Source: Macrolepiota albuminosa
Taxonomy: Eukaryota; Basidiomycota; Agaricomycetes; Agaricales; Agaricaceae
Direction of reading: 5' to 3'
NCBI GenBank assembly: GCA_027475525.1
Contig: JAMWFC010000032.1
Location: 930,001 to 994,000, forward strand
DNA: 64,000 nt
The notes beneath the pieces are model-generated. The model was not told the origin of the DNA, did not search any database, and saw only the letters and a list, made by a program, of their open reading frames with translations. Numbering within the stretch: the first letter of the stretch is position 1; each line of letters starts with the position of its first letter. Below are positions 11,301 to 23,354 of the stretch, one piece after another. The translations under genes and the position numbers were made by a program.

Positions 11301-14202
11301 ATCACTGGCGTAGGGGGCACCACAACGACCACTACGATCACCATGACGGTGGCGGCGACGGCGGCGATGGTGGAGAAGGAGGAGATGGAGGCAAAGGCGG
11401 CCACGGCGGCGATGTAGACTATGGCCACCACCATCATCATGAGAAGCATCACCACCGTGGTCATCATCGTAGGGGATACCATCACGACCACCACGACCAC
11501 CACGACCACCACCGCCATCACGACGGTGGAGGTGACGGTGGCGACGGTGGCGATGCGGGGCACGGCGGCAAAGGTGGCGACGGTGGGGACGTACGCTACG
11601 ACGACGATCATCATTACGGCCATCACTGGCGCAGGGGGCACCACCACGACCATTACGACCATCACCGTCATCACGACCACCACGACCATTACGACCACCA
11701 CGATCATCACCGTCATCACGACCACCATGACCATCACGACTATCACGACAATTACGACCATCACCGCCATCACGACGGTGGAGGTGACGGTGGCGACGGT
11801 GGCGATGCGGGGCACGGCGGCAAAGGTGGCGACGGTGGGGACGTACGCTACGACGACGATCATCATTACGGCCATCACTGGCGCAGGGGGCACCACCACG
11901 ACCACCACGACCATCATGACGGTGGCGGCGATGGCGGCGACGGTGGAGAAGGAGGAGATGGAGGCAAAGGCGGCCACGGCGGCGATGTAGACTATGGCCA
12001 CCACCATCATCATGAGAAGCATCACCACCGTGGTCATCATCGTAGGGGATACCATCACGACCACCACGACCACCACGACCACCACCGCCATCACGACGGT
12101 GGAGGTGACGGTGGCGACGGTGGCGATGCGGGGCACGGCGGCAAAGGTGGCGATGGCGGGAACGTACACTACGATGACAATCATCATTACGGCCATCACT
12201 GGCGTAGGGGGCACCACCACGACTACCACGATCATCACCGTCATCACGACCACCATGACCATTACGACCACCACGATCATCACCGCCATCACGACGGTGG
12301 AGGCGACGGCGGCGACGGTGGCGATGCGGGGCACGGCGGCAAAGGTGGGGATGGCGGTAATGTCTGGGAAGGCCATAAAGGACGTCATCACCACCACGAC
12401 CATTACGACCATTACGACCATCACGGCCACCACGATATGTCTGGGAAGGCCATAAAGGACGTCATCACCACCACGACCATTACGACCATTACGACCATCA
12501 CGGCCACCACGATCATCACCGCCATCACGACGGTGGAGGCGACGGTGGCGACGGTGGCGATGCGGGCCACGGCGGCAAAGGTGGGGATGGCGGGGATGTA
12601 CACTACGACGACGATCATCATTACGGCCATCACTGGCGTAGGGGGCACCACCACGACTACCACGATCATCACCGTCATCACGACCACCATGACCATTACG
12701 ACCACCACGATCATCACCGCCATCACGACGGTGGAGGCGACGGCGGCGACGGTGGCGATGCGGGGCACGGCGGCAAAGGTGGGGATGGCGGTAATGTCTG
12801 GGAAGGCCATAAAGGACGTCATCACCACCACGACCATTACGACCATTACGACCATCACGGCCACCACGATTACCACCGCCATCACGACGTTGGAGGCGAC
12901 GGTGGCGACGGAGGTGATGCGGGCCACGGCGGCAAAGGTGGCGACGGTGGAGATGTACGCTACGACGACAACAATCATTACCGCCATCACTGGCGTAGGG
13001 TGTACCATCACGACCACCACGAAGGTGGCGGCGACGGCGGCGACGGCGGCGATGCGGGGCACGGTGGCAAAGGTGGAGACGGAGGCAACGTGCATCTCAA
13101 TGACCGTCATGGTCAATGGCGTAAATCGCATTCATCCGAGGTTCGTGCCGGAAATGGGGGAGCTGGTGGAGCTGGTGGAAACGGAGGTGATGGTGGAAAA
13201 GGCGGAAATGTCCAAAAGGCAGGACACTGCTGGGGTGATTGCCGTAAGAACTGCAAGGGCAATTGTCAAGGTGGGTCTCGCGCTGGTCACGGTGGCGATG
13301 GTGGCGCAGCAGGTGATGGTGGCAAAGGTGGCGATGGTGGCAACGTTGTCAAGAAGAATTGGCGCCGAGGGCTCTATCGTCGCGGCGGAGCTATAGAACG
13401 CTATTGGCGTCGTTATTACGACCCTGGAGAAACGGCCTACTACAAAGCTGACTATTACAAATACAATGGGTCTGGAAACGGCGACAAGGCGGACTACAAG
13501 AATTACAATCGGTACAATTATTATGACAAAACCCATAAAATCAAGCAGAACCTCGACTGGTGGAGTCACAACGGCAACCTCAAATTCGCGAATAACAAGG
13601 TTGTATTGGGCGACCTGTTCGGCAATGGCCATGGTGGTGGAAATGGCGGTGGAAATGGCGGCGGTGATGGCGGCGGTGATGGCGGCGGCGATGACGATGG
13701 CGGTGGCAATGGCGGCGGAAATGGCGGTGGCAATGGCGGCGGAAATGGCGGCGGAAATGGTGGCGGCAATGGTGGTGGTAATGGTGGCGGCAATGGTGGT
13801 GGCAATGGCGGCGGCAATGGTGGCGGCAATGGTGGCGGTAATGGTGGCGGCAATAATGGAAATGGAAATGGTGGCGGCAATAATGGAAATGGAAATGGTG
13901 GCGGCAATAATGGAAATGGTGGCGGCAATAATGGCGGCAATAATGGAAATAATGGCGGCAATCGCGGTGGCAATGGCCGCCGCCCCTTGGGCATCGGCGA
14001 TGACGTTTTCAACAATGACTCGATCTTGCGCCGTGCTCTAGGCGCGTTCAGGAAACGGGATCACCATGGTGGTGGTGATGGTGGGACTGGCGGCGACGCT
14101 GGTCACGGTGGCCATGGCGGAAACGGAGGAGATGTACGAGACGGAGGCCACTATTGGCGTCGTGGCCAGGCTACAAAACTCAGCCGTAGAGGCAAATTCT
14201 GA
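8350..14202 (+). CDS. Large secreted Gly/His-rich repeat protein, candidate KEX2-processed precursor
   Basis: Exon 1 is 8350-8436, a 57 bp GT..AG intron spans 8437-8493, and exon 2 runs to the TGA at 14200-14202. The start gives a signal peptide ([18 protein letters not shown]). Residues 30-134 form a domain with eight cysteines (33, 41, 65, 81, 97, 115, 116, 130). Then come more than a dozen blocks of G-G-X triplets ending in V (such as [10 protein letters not shown]) alternating with His/Asp/Tyr/Arg linkers. Most linkers contain W-R-R-G or R-R-G. Around 13380-13620 is a Tyr/Asn/Trp-rich non-repeat segment, followed by about 110 residues of G-G-N and a last W-R-R-G and R-R-G-K-F end. Three 77 bp duplications (starting 10831, 11169, 12360) shift the frame between 10908 and 12513. 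They add 231 bp, so the frame is restored; without them the gene is a single open frame of about 1,854 residues. G-G-X repeats can form polyglycine-II bundles and His clusters can bind Zn, Ni or Cu. Both roles are inference, and I know no named family. Confidence 0.82.
9640..10255 (+). repeat. 312 bp higher-order coding repeat
   Basis: The block starting at 9640 is repeated almost base for base from 9952 (312 bp, 104 codons). Close variants recur near 10615, 11340 and 11925. The near identity at DNA level points to recent unequal crossing over or gene conversion rather than old divergence. Confidence 0.8.
10831..10984 (+). repeat. 77 bp tandem duplication in the secreted-protein gene
   Basis: 10831-10907 equals 10908-10984 with exact 77 bp borders. 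It throws the His/Gly frame into a Thr/Ile-rich frame. Confidence 0.92.
11169..11322 (+). repeat. 77 bp tandem duplication in the secreted-protein gene
   Basis: 11169-11245 equals 11246-11322. The junction sequence is the same as in the copy at 10831. Confidence 0.92.
12360..12513 (+). repeat. 77 bp tandem duplication in the secreted-protein gene
   Basis: 12360-12436 equals 12437-12513. This third event brings the frame back to that of the N-terminus. Confidence 0.92.
13630..13960 (+). repeat. GGN-type codon minisatellite
   Basis: A run of GGCGGN-AAT/GAT units coding for Gly-Gly-Gly-Asn and Gly-Gly-Gly-Asp in the C-terminal part of the large secreted protein, with AATGGAAATGG variants at its end. 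Confidence 0.85.
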
Positions 14203-14829
14203 AGGCGTGAACAATGGAAACGAACATAGTTGTAGCTCCAGTACATCACCTATTTCGGAGAATGCAGGCAGACCTTTCGTTGACCTGACGTTCCTTTCTA
14301 TGTTTCTTGAGTTGTCTTGGGTTCTCATCAACCTGAAGAATTGTGTGCATTGCGCGAGTTCCCAAATAGATCTTATTTGTTCGCAATATTCAGTCAGGTT
14401 CAACCCTACGCATCGTGACATGAACAGTTGCTTCAGCCATCCCTCTCCTGATTCTTCTCCTTTCACACTTTCATTGACAGAATGCTCTGACTTCTGTTCA
14501 CTGTTTAAGAGTTGTGTGACACATTCTTTTGCCGTGTCAACGTAAAACTTCATGACGCCAATGTGCACAGAGTCGCGGGACTCGCGTGCTCATCCACTAG
14601 GGAGCGAGTTGAGACATTGGTATTCTTTTCCCAATCTCAACGCTTGCTCCCTAGGTGGGTTTCTACTTACTTAGTTCTTTCTTTTTCTGAACGCTCGTAG
14701 TACCGCGACGTAGTGTATCTCAACGCTTGCTCCCTAGTACCGCGACGTAGTATATTTTTGTGTATTACGTGGCTTCGCAATCGTTGCAACTCAATACACT
14801 TCATATCGCACTTTGTATCACTCCGATAT
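14203..14829. other. 3' flank of the large gene, with short repeats
   Basis: No gene. The motif CTCAACGCTTGCTCCCTAG occurs at about 14637 and 14719, with an inverted variant at 14593-14612. TAGTACCGCGACGTAGT occurs at about 14698 and 14736. These look like ends of a decayed repeat or LTR, but I could not close an element. Confidence 0.45.
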
Positions 14830-15189
14830 ATGAGTTCGCATGGTAGACAAGCCTCCAGTTCCACTCCTCAGCGCACGGCTACTGGACCGGCTCGAGAACC
14901 TGGCCCCTCAGGATCCACCTCCCAAACATTCACGGAAAATTTTTCCGAAAACCAGTCTGGAGAAGGAGCTCATGTCCCGGCCGAGCCTCGCCGAACGTCT
15001 CGGGACCCTACCCCAGAAGCAGCACAGCTGTCTGAAGAGGAGAAGCAAATCTTTGACGTGTTAGAACTCAAGCACTCTATTACCTGGCAGATACGTAAGT
15101 ACAATCTGCCCGGTATGTCTATCAGTATGCGTTGTAGTGTTGTGTGTGTAAGAATCTGCTCACCCTCAGTTCAACGTATGATTGACTGA
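14830..15189 (+). CDS. Short hypothetical ORF, Ser/Thr/Pro-rich
   Basis: ATG at 14830 opens a 119-residue frame. The first 60 residues are low complexity (S-S-S-T-P-Q-R, G-P-S-G-S-T-S). E-E-E-K-Q-I-F-D-V-L-E-L-K-H-S-I-T-W-Q-I-R follows. A strong splice donor, GTAAGT at 15095, suggests that exon 1 ends there and the rest is intron. Such N-termini are common in fungal gag-like or unknown proteins. I do not recognise it and found no matching second exon. Confidence 0.3.
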   Translation: MSSHGRQASSSTPQRTATGPAREPGPSGSTSQTFTENFSENQSGEGAHVPAEPRRTSRDPTPEAAQLSEEEKQIFDVLELKHSITWQIRKYNLPGMSISMRCSVVCVRICSPSVQRMID

Positions 15190-15223
15190 GGGTGTTGATA
15201 CGTCTGCCTCACTCGAGGCAGAC
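15161..15223. repeat. Two adjacent perfect hairpins
   Basis: CACCCTCAGT (15161-15170) pairs with ACTGAGGGTG (15185-15194). GTCTGCCTC and GAGGCAGAC at 15202-15223 form a second 9 bp stem with a 4 bp loop. Confidence 0.6.
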
Positions 15224-15501
15224 AAGGAGAGAAATAAGACCCCGAATAACAAATCAAAACGCTGAAAACTGTACGTCAAAAATTGTAGACGTGGGGCTAC
15301 CTCACCTTTAAATATTACCCTGAAAACCATGAAAAAGAGACCAAGTCAGCCTGTAGAGCAGTAAGCGCGCGTTAAGGGAAAACAACGATCGAAAGTTTGA
15401 TCGGCACGGAAACAGCCGATGAGTGGCAGTGCCCGGCAAAAGATGAGATCTCTGATCTCAGATTGTGATCCGAGATCGGTCTGACATCATCAAAGCCATC
15501 G

Positions 15502-15655
15502 ACTTGTAGGACGCAGTCCTCACTTAGGAAAAGGAGACCAACAGACAATAGAACCTCGCTGTATTCTGTAAGCGAGATACTTGTAGGACGCAGTCCTCAC
15601 TTAGGAAAAGGAGACCAACAGACAATAGAACCTCGCTGTATTCTGTAAGCGAGAT
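15502..15655. repeat. 77 bp tandem duplication
   Basis: 15502-15578 and 15579-15655 are identical; the identity runs 3 bp further by chance. Confidence 0.9.
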
Positions 15656-15720
15656 ACTACGAATATGTGCACGTCATAAGATGATAGTAAGAAAACAAGT
15701 AAGTAAGTAATCCAGCGGGA

Positions 15721-15874
15721 TCACGACTCCCCAAACAGTGTCCCAAAACAGACACTAAGTCAGCCACACAATGCTAAATACCGCTATCTATGAGTGGTCA
15801 CGACTCCCCAAACAGTGTCCCAAAACAGACACTAAGTCAGCCACACAATGCTAAATACCGCTATCTATGAGTGG
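15721..15874. repeat. 77 bp tandem duplication
   Basis: 15721-15797 and 15798-15874 are identical. Confidence 0.9.
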
Positions 15875-16125
15875 TTGTAATCCTTGGATTACACCCCTCC
15901 CCGACCAAAAAAAATTCACAGTCATTATGAAGATGAAATGGAAAATGGAAAATGTTAGTAATATACAAAAAAAAACTGCTCACATGGGTGCGTCAAAAAC
16001 CCTGTGGGAAAAGCTACCGGTGGCAGGCACATGGCGAAGAGGAACAGATTAAGCCAAATTCAAACCATCACCTGCCAACCACGTGTCGAGAGCTTCATTG
16101 TTTTCAAGTTCTTGACCTGACTTCC

Positions 16126-16378
16126 TGTAACAAAGTTACAGTTATGTAAGAGCTTAAGATTCACACTGCACAGAATCAGACTAGTCCGGTCTATTGACTA
16201 TGTAGTATGAACAAAAAGTAAGCTGCTTAATAAGCAGCAAGTTAAGACTATTTATACTAATGTAAGTAATAATAATATATTACAATAATAATAATATATT
16301 ACAATAATATAATATATTATTGACTACTAAAGTAAGTAAAAGCTATGTGGCCAATGCCACATAGTGGACTACGCTACA
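16126..16378 (-). repeat. 3' LTR of element A
   Basis: 253 bp, TGTAAC..GCTACA on the plus strand. It is homologous to the LTRs at 34713 and 49602, with an expanded ATA-rich microsatellite (16265-16325). Confidence 0.8.
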
Positions 16379-16406
16379 CATCTTCCAATTAGACCAAACT
16401 ACGGTC

Positions 16407-19358
16407 TCAAAGCACTTCGACGGTCAGGCTGTTGGCAGGGATGGGGGCAATTGGAGAGTCTCCAGGCTCCCAGAATGGATCGGCAGTCACGTCGTCCATA
16501 TCGTAGTCAAGAAGTTCATCCTCAGGTGTAGGCTCATAAGAGGTACACGATGGCCCTGCCAGAGGCAGGGAGTTGTCATAGTTCTGTTCTGTAGTGGGAA
16601 CAGCGTAATAGTGGGGTCGAAAGTCGGCCCCAGAGTAGGGGGTTGAGGATCAGGGAGATCCCCATTGTTGGATGAGTACTGGCACATCCAGATTTCTCGG
16701 GCGTGAATGTCTTGCCCGATGAGGAGATACATCCCTTTGGTGAATGCGTTGTCGAACACATGACAACTCTCCTGTTGCTGGAGCATTAGTCATTGGCAGT
16801 CACCAATGGTGGCTTCGCACTACCCATCCCACTGAGCAAGGGACTGAGGTGTCTCATAGTGATCAAGACGTTGCAGCCTCTCATCGTCAATGGTGGCCAC
16901 CTTGTTGTAGAGCTGGCTGTCACTGAAGAAAATGTGGGCCAAGTAGGTGACCCCATAGGTGTATGCATGGTCAGCCCAGCTGACTGGGATTTGATTGTGA
17001 AGAAGGACATGTAACACATCTGAAGTGGTAAAGACGGAAGCTGAAGCTTCCAGGATGTCCACCATCCAAGCCTCAAAGTTTGGTAGCTGCCTCATATTTG
17101 GCGATGGCCTCTTTATAGAGGCCTGGCCATGCAAAGACATACGCCAGGTGCTTGTGCACTGTGGACTTGGATGGGTGGCTCATGCAGAAAGCACGTACAA
17201 GCACAAACCCAAAGAGGCTGCACCAATGGATGCGCATGGCACGGTCCATGGCCAGACTGGTCTACACATTGGGCATCCTGGGATGCCCATAGAGAAGGGC
17301 ATATGAGCCCAGATAGTCCAAAGCAAAGGGTTGCTTTGGGTCAGAGGGAGTCAGGCCGACAAAGGCCAGCCTCCCACTTTCCTTGCAGCAGTAGATCCAC
17401 AGGATTTTCTCCCACTCCTCTAAACTTGCAAAAGGTACCGCAATGGTCTTGTATGGGACCTCCTCAAGTAATTGAGACATTACTCTGTCTCAAGCTGTGG
17501 GGTAACAGTTCATAGTCACCCGTTTGAATTTGTTGAGCAGGAAGTAGCCCAACTGATGCTGACAAATCAGTGTAAACTGGTTGTTCACCAGTGCATAGAG
17601 CCTGCAGAGCTCTCGAGGGCTGTGGAGGAACCCGCGAGGTGCAACTTGGTACACCTTACTGTTGTGGGGCATATGCACGGCATTGCCCTCTTTGTCAGCC
17701 TCAAAGGCCCTGGCTGGGCAGGCTTCTTGCCCGATGAAGATAGTGTTGGTTACTGGTGACTAGTAGAATTGGGGAGACAACCCTGCACCGAAGAACGAGT
17801 TCTGATGCTCGATAGTGTAATTACAATAGATCACAACATGGAGTGCATCAGGGTTGCGCCTGGTCTCATCTTCGAGGAGGGCAACTCCTTGTTTGGCGCT
17901 ATCTTGCACCTGACAGTCCATCTTGGCCCACCGATTACTGTTGCGCTGCTCATGCACCATACATTGTGCTGCAGTTTCATGTGGCACCAGGAATTCCATA
18001 TGAGCCTCTTCAGGCTCCTCATATCATTCATCATTGGAGAGCAGGGATGGCAGCCTCTCCAGCCCAGCATTCTTCAAACATGGGTCTATTGCCCACACAC
18101 ACTGAGGGTATTGGGCAGGAGGGCCCTCTACCAATACAGCAGGTAAGAAGGGGATGCTAGCCTCTGGAGCCTCTTTCAGGGCATCCTCGGAGAAGTGCAC
18201 ATTAACGTATGCGTGCCCTTCTAGGTTCTTACCCCGACGATCATTTTGGGGTTGCAAGGCCTTAGCCTCAGTGAGGCGTGTACTGACGCCCTGAGAACTC
18301 TGCTCCCCAGAGTGTGTGGTGGATACTATGGATAATGGTCACAAAGATGCAACCTCAGATGCGCCACTAGCGAGGTGCTGGATCAGCCAGGGGGTGACTA
18401 GAGCAGGGACATCTTTATAGGAAAGAATGTCCTGCCCTAGACCGACCTCCCAGCCAGGAATGACAACGCTTGACTGAGTCGAGCGGAAGGGTGTGTCCTC
18501 CACTCCTTGCTGACATGCCCTTTTGCTGGAGTTGGTGTCCCGACTCAGGGGTATAGTCTGCCGCTTACAAGCGGCCAATAGGGCAAGGAGATCAGTTTTG
18601 TGCTGAGTGCACATATGATCTATGTCGTCTATCATCCAGCTGATGAGGACGACAGCCTCCACATTGCAGAGGAATGATGACTCTGTGGGTATGTTGTACC
18701 CGTTGTTCTCCAGGTGTTGGAGGAGAATAGCCAGGACTAAGTCCTGGTTGAGACTGGGCTTGACAGCCTGTGCTTTTCTTTTGTTGCATCAAGGACATGA
18801 CTCTTCTTCTGAGCTGGGCTCAGGTTGGTGCGGCATCTTCAGCCACTGTAGCAAGGAGAGCCTAGCCAGGCTCTCTGTTGGTGCATCAGCCAAAGAGGTG
18901 GTGCCTTGTTCTGTATTGAAAGTTTCTGTGCTCTTAATGGCCACATGGGCCTGCATGAGGGATGCTTGGCAGCCCTACAGGTTGTCAGCTGGTACTGTGA
19001 TCAACAGGAAAGCCAACTTACCTCCCTTGGCTAGCGCCTCATACAAGGCATCGTACTGGGGCATTGCGCCTCAAGCTCCCATCCAAGCTGAGGGGTACGG
19101 CATCATTACGGGTGCACCACCCATGCCAGGGTAGTATGCTGGGGCGGTAAACTGGGGAAAAGGATGTGTCCTCATTGGCCCCGTTGCCAGTATGGGAGCA
19201 AGCTGCCTCTATCTTGACGTTGCTTGGAGGCTGACAAGCCTCCTGTACTGGTGTTGCTAGGATTGGCCCTCAGCATGATGTGGCGCATAAGCATCTGCTA
19301 CTGGTTGCTGGGGCTGATAGCCGCCTATAGGTGCATTTTGGGGCATAAAGTTGCCCAT
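16407..19358 (-). pseudogene. ORF3 of element A, decayed
   Basis: Homologous along its length to the third ORF of element B (34993-38309). Shared stretches include G-G-Y-Q-P-Q-Q-P, Y-P-G-M-G-G, N-S-F-F-G-A-G-L and D-H-A-Y-T-Y-G-V-T-Y-L-A-H. Many stops and frameshifts interrupt it, and CpG sites of B are TpG or CpA here. The Gln-rich N-terminal 80 or so residues of B are missing. Function unknown. Confidence 0.75.
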
Positions 19359-19461
19359 GGTTAAGGAAAGAAAGGGAAAAAAGAAATTTTGAATTTTAGA
19401 CATGTCTCAGCCACAGCTGCTGATCAACTCAGCCAAGCCAAAATCAGCACTGCTGATCAAA

Positions 19462-22400
19462 TTAAGCACCAGCATGCTTACCTAACTAATGTGGGCACTT
19501 AATGCCCTTCAACTTCAAATAACAGTCAAGTGCCACCAACTTAGAGCAATGGGAGTATGGCTCCCATGTTGTGTCCCTGAGGGACCACTGTACCTCAAAC
19601 TCAAGCATATTCCACTCAGTCCACCGGTGCCCTATGATGCACTCAATGAACCATTCATCATCGTCTCATGCTTCAAAGTCATAGGGCCTGAGGTCGCCCT
19701 GTTAGGAAATAGTGTGTCATCAGAGGTGCTATATGGTCGCAACAGCGACACATGGAACTTTGGAATGATTCATCGTTCCTGTAATGCCTGAAGCAGCTCC
19801 AGCACATAGTTGGAGGTACTTGGCTCTGTGTCTAGCATGCAGTACAGGCCTACCCATTTTGGGCAGAGTTTACTTGCCCATCCCTTTGGAAGTTTCAGGT
19901 TACGCGTTGACAGATAGACCAACACTCCTACTGATATTTGCGGATCCGTTTGCCTACAGTAATTGGCATTTTTTGCCTGAAAGACTTGCATCTAAATGAT
20001 GGTGTCATGTGCCACCACAATATTCTCCAGGGCCTGCCTGGCAAATTTGACAACTCCTTGGTGGGCCACCACATCCGCACAAATTTTGTGCAGCATGGAG
20101 GGCAAGTACCCTCCATTGAGCTCAAAGGGTGCATACCCTGTCATATCTGAGATACTCATGTTAATCGCAAACTCAGTGAGTGGACACCAGTCCACCCAGT
20201 CTTGTTAATCAGGGCAAACAACTGCCCTCAAGATCTGGCCTATACTACAGTTGGCCTGCTCAGTTTGCCCATCTGTCTGAGGGTGGAATGAAGTTGACAT
20301 GAGGAGTCTAGCTCCTAACAGCTTGTGGAGTTCTCTCCACCATTGAGACATGAACTTTGAGTCACAGTTACTCACAATAGTACTAGGCAGCCTATGCAGC
20401 CTAATGATCTCCCTGAGGTAGATCTACGACAGCTCCTTAGCCGTCAGTGTAGTTCGCACTGGTATAAGGTGCACCATGCTTGTCATGTAGCATATCACTA
20501 CCCAGAGGTAATCAAACCCTCTAAACTCGGGAAAGGGACCTACAAAGTCCATTCCAATGGAGTCCCAAGATTTTATTGGCATGGGTAGCTAGTGTAACTT
20601 CCTGGCAGGGGCTCCAGGGGGCAACTTTGCCCTCTGACATGCTGCACATGATGCGCAGAACTTGGTAACCTCTTGGGCCATACGTGGCCACCAGTACCAT
20701 CTACAGATGTATCCCAACACTTGTGCAGCACCGAAATGCTCCACCAGTGCATGGGCCTGGTCCAGTACTCACATAACAATAGTTCATGTATGGGGAAGGC
20801 AGACCACTGCCACTCCTTGATGGTTTTTCATCATGATCAGTCTGCCAGGCCCCTGCCTGAACCGAGGGTAGTTGTCAGGATTGGTGATTATCTCAGTGAA
20901 GAGAGAATCATGTCCATATGTCCGCACCACTTCTATGCAGAAGTCATTGTTGCTCAGGCTAGGGAGCTGGGATGAAGGCAATTCACCTTCAAGCATCTCA
21001 GCCAGAGTAACGGGTCTATCAGGGTGCTCATGCTCCCCAGGTGACGCTGGATCCATGACTTTATGCTCCTTGAGCAGTTGGGTGGCTATGTCCTGCTCTT
21101 CACGCTGCTTCCTGAGGCAAGTGCTTTGCCTTTGTTCATCATTGTGCATCATGCGTACATCCAGGACATGCTCCCTGATTTCCTGGTACCGGTAGAGAGG
21201 TAGATCCTCCCTGTCTGGGTCTATACGGCAGTCTGCCTGCACATACTTGTGAGGCTCATGAGCCTCCCCGACTATATCACTCTCAAAGTAGCAAGACAAG
21301 CAGTCTGCCATTGAGTTCACCTTTAACATAGGTGATGTCAAACTGGTATCTTGACATGTAGTTGATCCAATGTCACTGACATAGTGACAAGTTCACCTGA
21401 ATTTTGAAGAACTCAAGTGCCTTATGATCCATTATGATATGGATGGGGTATCCCATCAGCTTATCCTCCTATTTGAGGAGGGCCTTGAAGATAGCTAGGG
21501 TCTCTAGCTCGTGCACAGCATAGTTTTGCTGGGCAGTCATGAACTTCTTCAACATGAATCTGGCTGGCCAGCAAGTCTGCCAGCTACTTCCCTGGCCATA
21601 CATGACCCTGACGCCTGTCTTAGACACATCGCAAATGAGCCAAATAGGCTCATCCTGTCTAGGGTTGATTGGTTAAATTACCAGAGTCTTTGTACAGATC
21701 TGTTTGACCATTTTGAAGCACTGCTGGTGTAGTGGCCTCTAGTTGAATGGTGACCTGTTCTGCATCATGGCCATAAGTGGCCCAGTATAGGCAGTGACGT
21801 TGGGCAAGAAGCTCAATATGTAATTGACAAGACCAACAAATTGTTGGATGTCATTGTATTTTCATGGCATGCACCACTCCTGAATGCGGTTGAGCTTGTC
21901 CTGATTGGGGTGAATGCCCCATTCATTGATGACATGCCCTAGGCAGTCTATACTTTGAGTGTAAAGTTCACACTTTTCCATTTCAAGTACAACTTGTACT
22001 TGCATAGTCGTTCAAATATGACTCTGAGGTGCTGCTCATGCTCCTCCATGGAATCTGAATAGATGAATATATCATCTAAGTAGACGTGCATAAAGCATCC
22101 TATTATGTCTCGAAATATAGAGGTCATTAGCCTCTGAAAGGTTGCAGGGGCGTTACAGTCCCCAATCTGCATTATATTGCTTGTAAACGTGCCTATAATC
22201 AAGGCAAACACAGTCTTGAGTATGTCTTTGATGCAGATGCACACCTGCTTGTAAGCATTAGTAAGGTTGATCTTTGAGCAATACTTTGCTTGAGCCACAT
22301 CTTCCTGGATCACCTTCTGATCTGGTAAAGACATTACATCCTTTATGGTATTGTCATTGCGCTGACATGCATCAAGAGCTGTTCAAAGGGTTCCATCCTT

Positions 22401-23354
22401 CTTCAGAATGCACAGTAATGGTGCAGCCTAAGCAGTGGTGCATGGTGACTACCACTGAGCATTTAAATAGCAATTAGTTTTATCATGTAATTGCTCCTGG
22501 AGTGTGCGTGGTCAGTGTGGCAAGTGGTACTTGTATTGCTTGCTCTCATCTATGAGATTAATTTCATGGTTCACTTCCCACCAGGACAGGAGCTCTTCCT
22601 TGGTCCCATTGACTATATCAGCAAATTCTTCTTGCCATTGCTGACACAACCGAGGTATATCTTTCTCACAAAGGCTTGTCACCTTCTGTTTCCCCTTTAG
22701 ATGCACCAGGGAAAGTACCTCCACCGTTTCTGATGGTGGCCAAGGCTGCGGTGCATATTGCTTGCAAATTGTGAGCACCCAATTAACACTGTCATTGGGT
22801 ATATGCAGTCTCAGCAGGAGATCTACTACCGCTGCCTTACAAGCCACAAGGCTTGTCCCTTTGTGTATGAGTAAATATGCTATCGACACTTTGTCTGAAG
22901 CTGGCTGGCAATACACTGGTGTGATGGTCATCCATCACTAGTGCGCATTTTGCACACACGTGGCTGCCACCAGTTTGTTCTACTCCTGCAGCATTTGAGG
23001 ATCATATGCCTTGTACTTAGAAAGGGGAGCTGGTTACTCCCATAAGGACCGCATGTCCTCCCCACATGAGGCTTCCACCTCTTGGTTGCTGTACCTTAAG
23101 TTATCTAACTTGACTCATGAGGACGTAGGTGGGCATACATCCACTGAGTCCTCACGCTGTTTCATCTTTTGCTGGCACTTGTCTGGAGGCTTTGTGTCTT
23201 GATCATCAGGAGTGAGTATTCACTCGTCTCTCATCTTGGAGGCTTGATACTCCTCCTCGCTCATCATCACCACGTTGTGGTCTGAGCTCAGCCCAGGCAT
23301 AGCCTGAACTTCCTCATCCACATCCTCCACCACCGGCACTTTGTGCCGGCTGAG
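19462..23354 (-). pseudogene. pol of element A (RT, RNase H, integrase, chromodomain), decayed
   Basis: Pieces in all minus frames match element B pol. The RT Y-L-D-D box is still readable near 22070, with I-G-D-C-N-A-P-A-T-F-Q-R-L before it. The integrase core and the G-Y-A-P-F-E-L-N-G-G region are near 20100. The chromodomain end W-F-I-E-C-I-I-G-H-R-W is near 19640. The protein ends in H-A-G-A like B. Stops occur every 50-150 residues, so it cannot be active. Confidence 0.85.

Larger units (their letters stand above)
15224..16125. other. Non-coding repeat debris left of element A
   Basis: No gene seen. It includes two 77 bp tandem duplications (15502 and 15721) and a palindromic TGTAATCC..GGATTACA near 15876. 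Confidence 0.5.

Noticed and set aside
9095..12433. Long open frames of 400-620 codons on the minus strand over the large repeat gene
   Set aside because: The Gly/His codon repeats (GGN, CAY, GAY) contain almost no stop triplets in any frame, so all frames stay open. The products are low-complexity Val/Ala/Met or Arg/His strings with no start context or family signal.
10908..12513. Thr/Ile-rich protein or programmed frameshift in the large gene
   Set aside because: It is explained by three 77 bp duplications whose total restores the frame; no slippery site is needed.
8800..13000. CRISPR-like array
   Set aside because: The repeats are contiguous coding units of variable length with no unique spacers, in a eukaryotic genome.
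13566..14015. Proline/leucine-rich minus-strand protein
   Set aside because: It is the shadow of the GGN repeat (CCN on the other strand) of the large gene.
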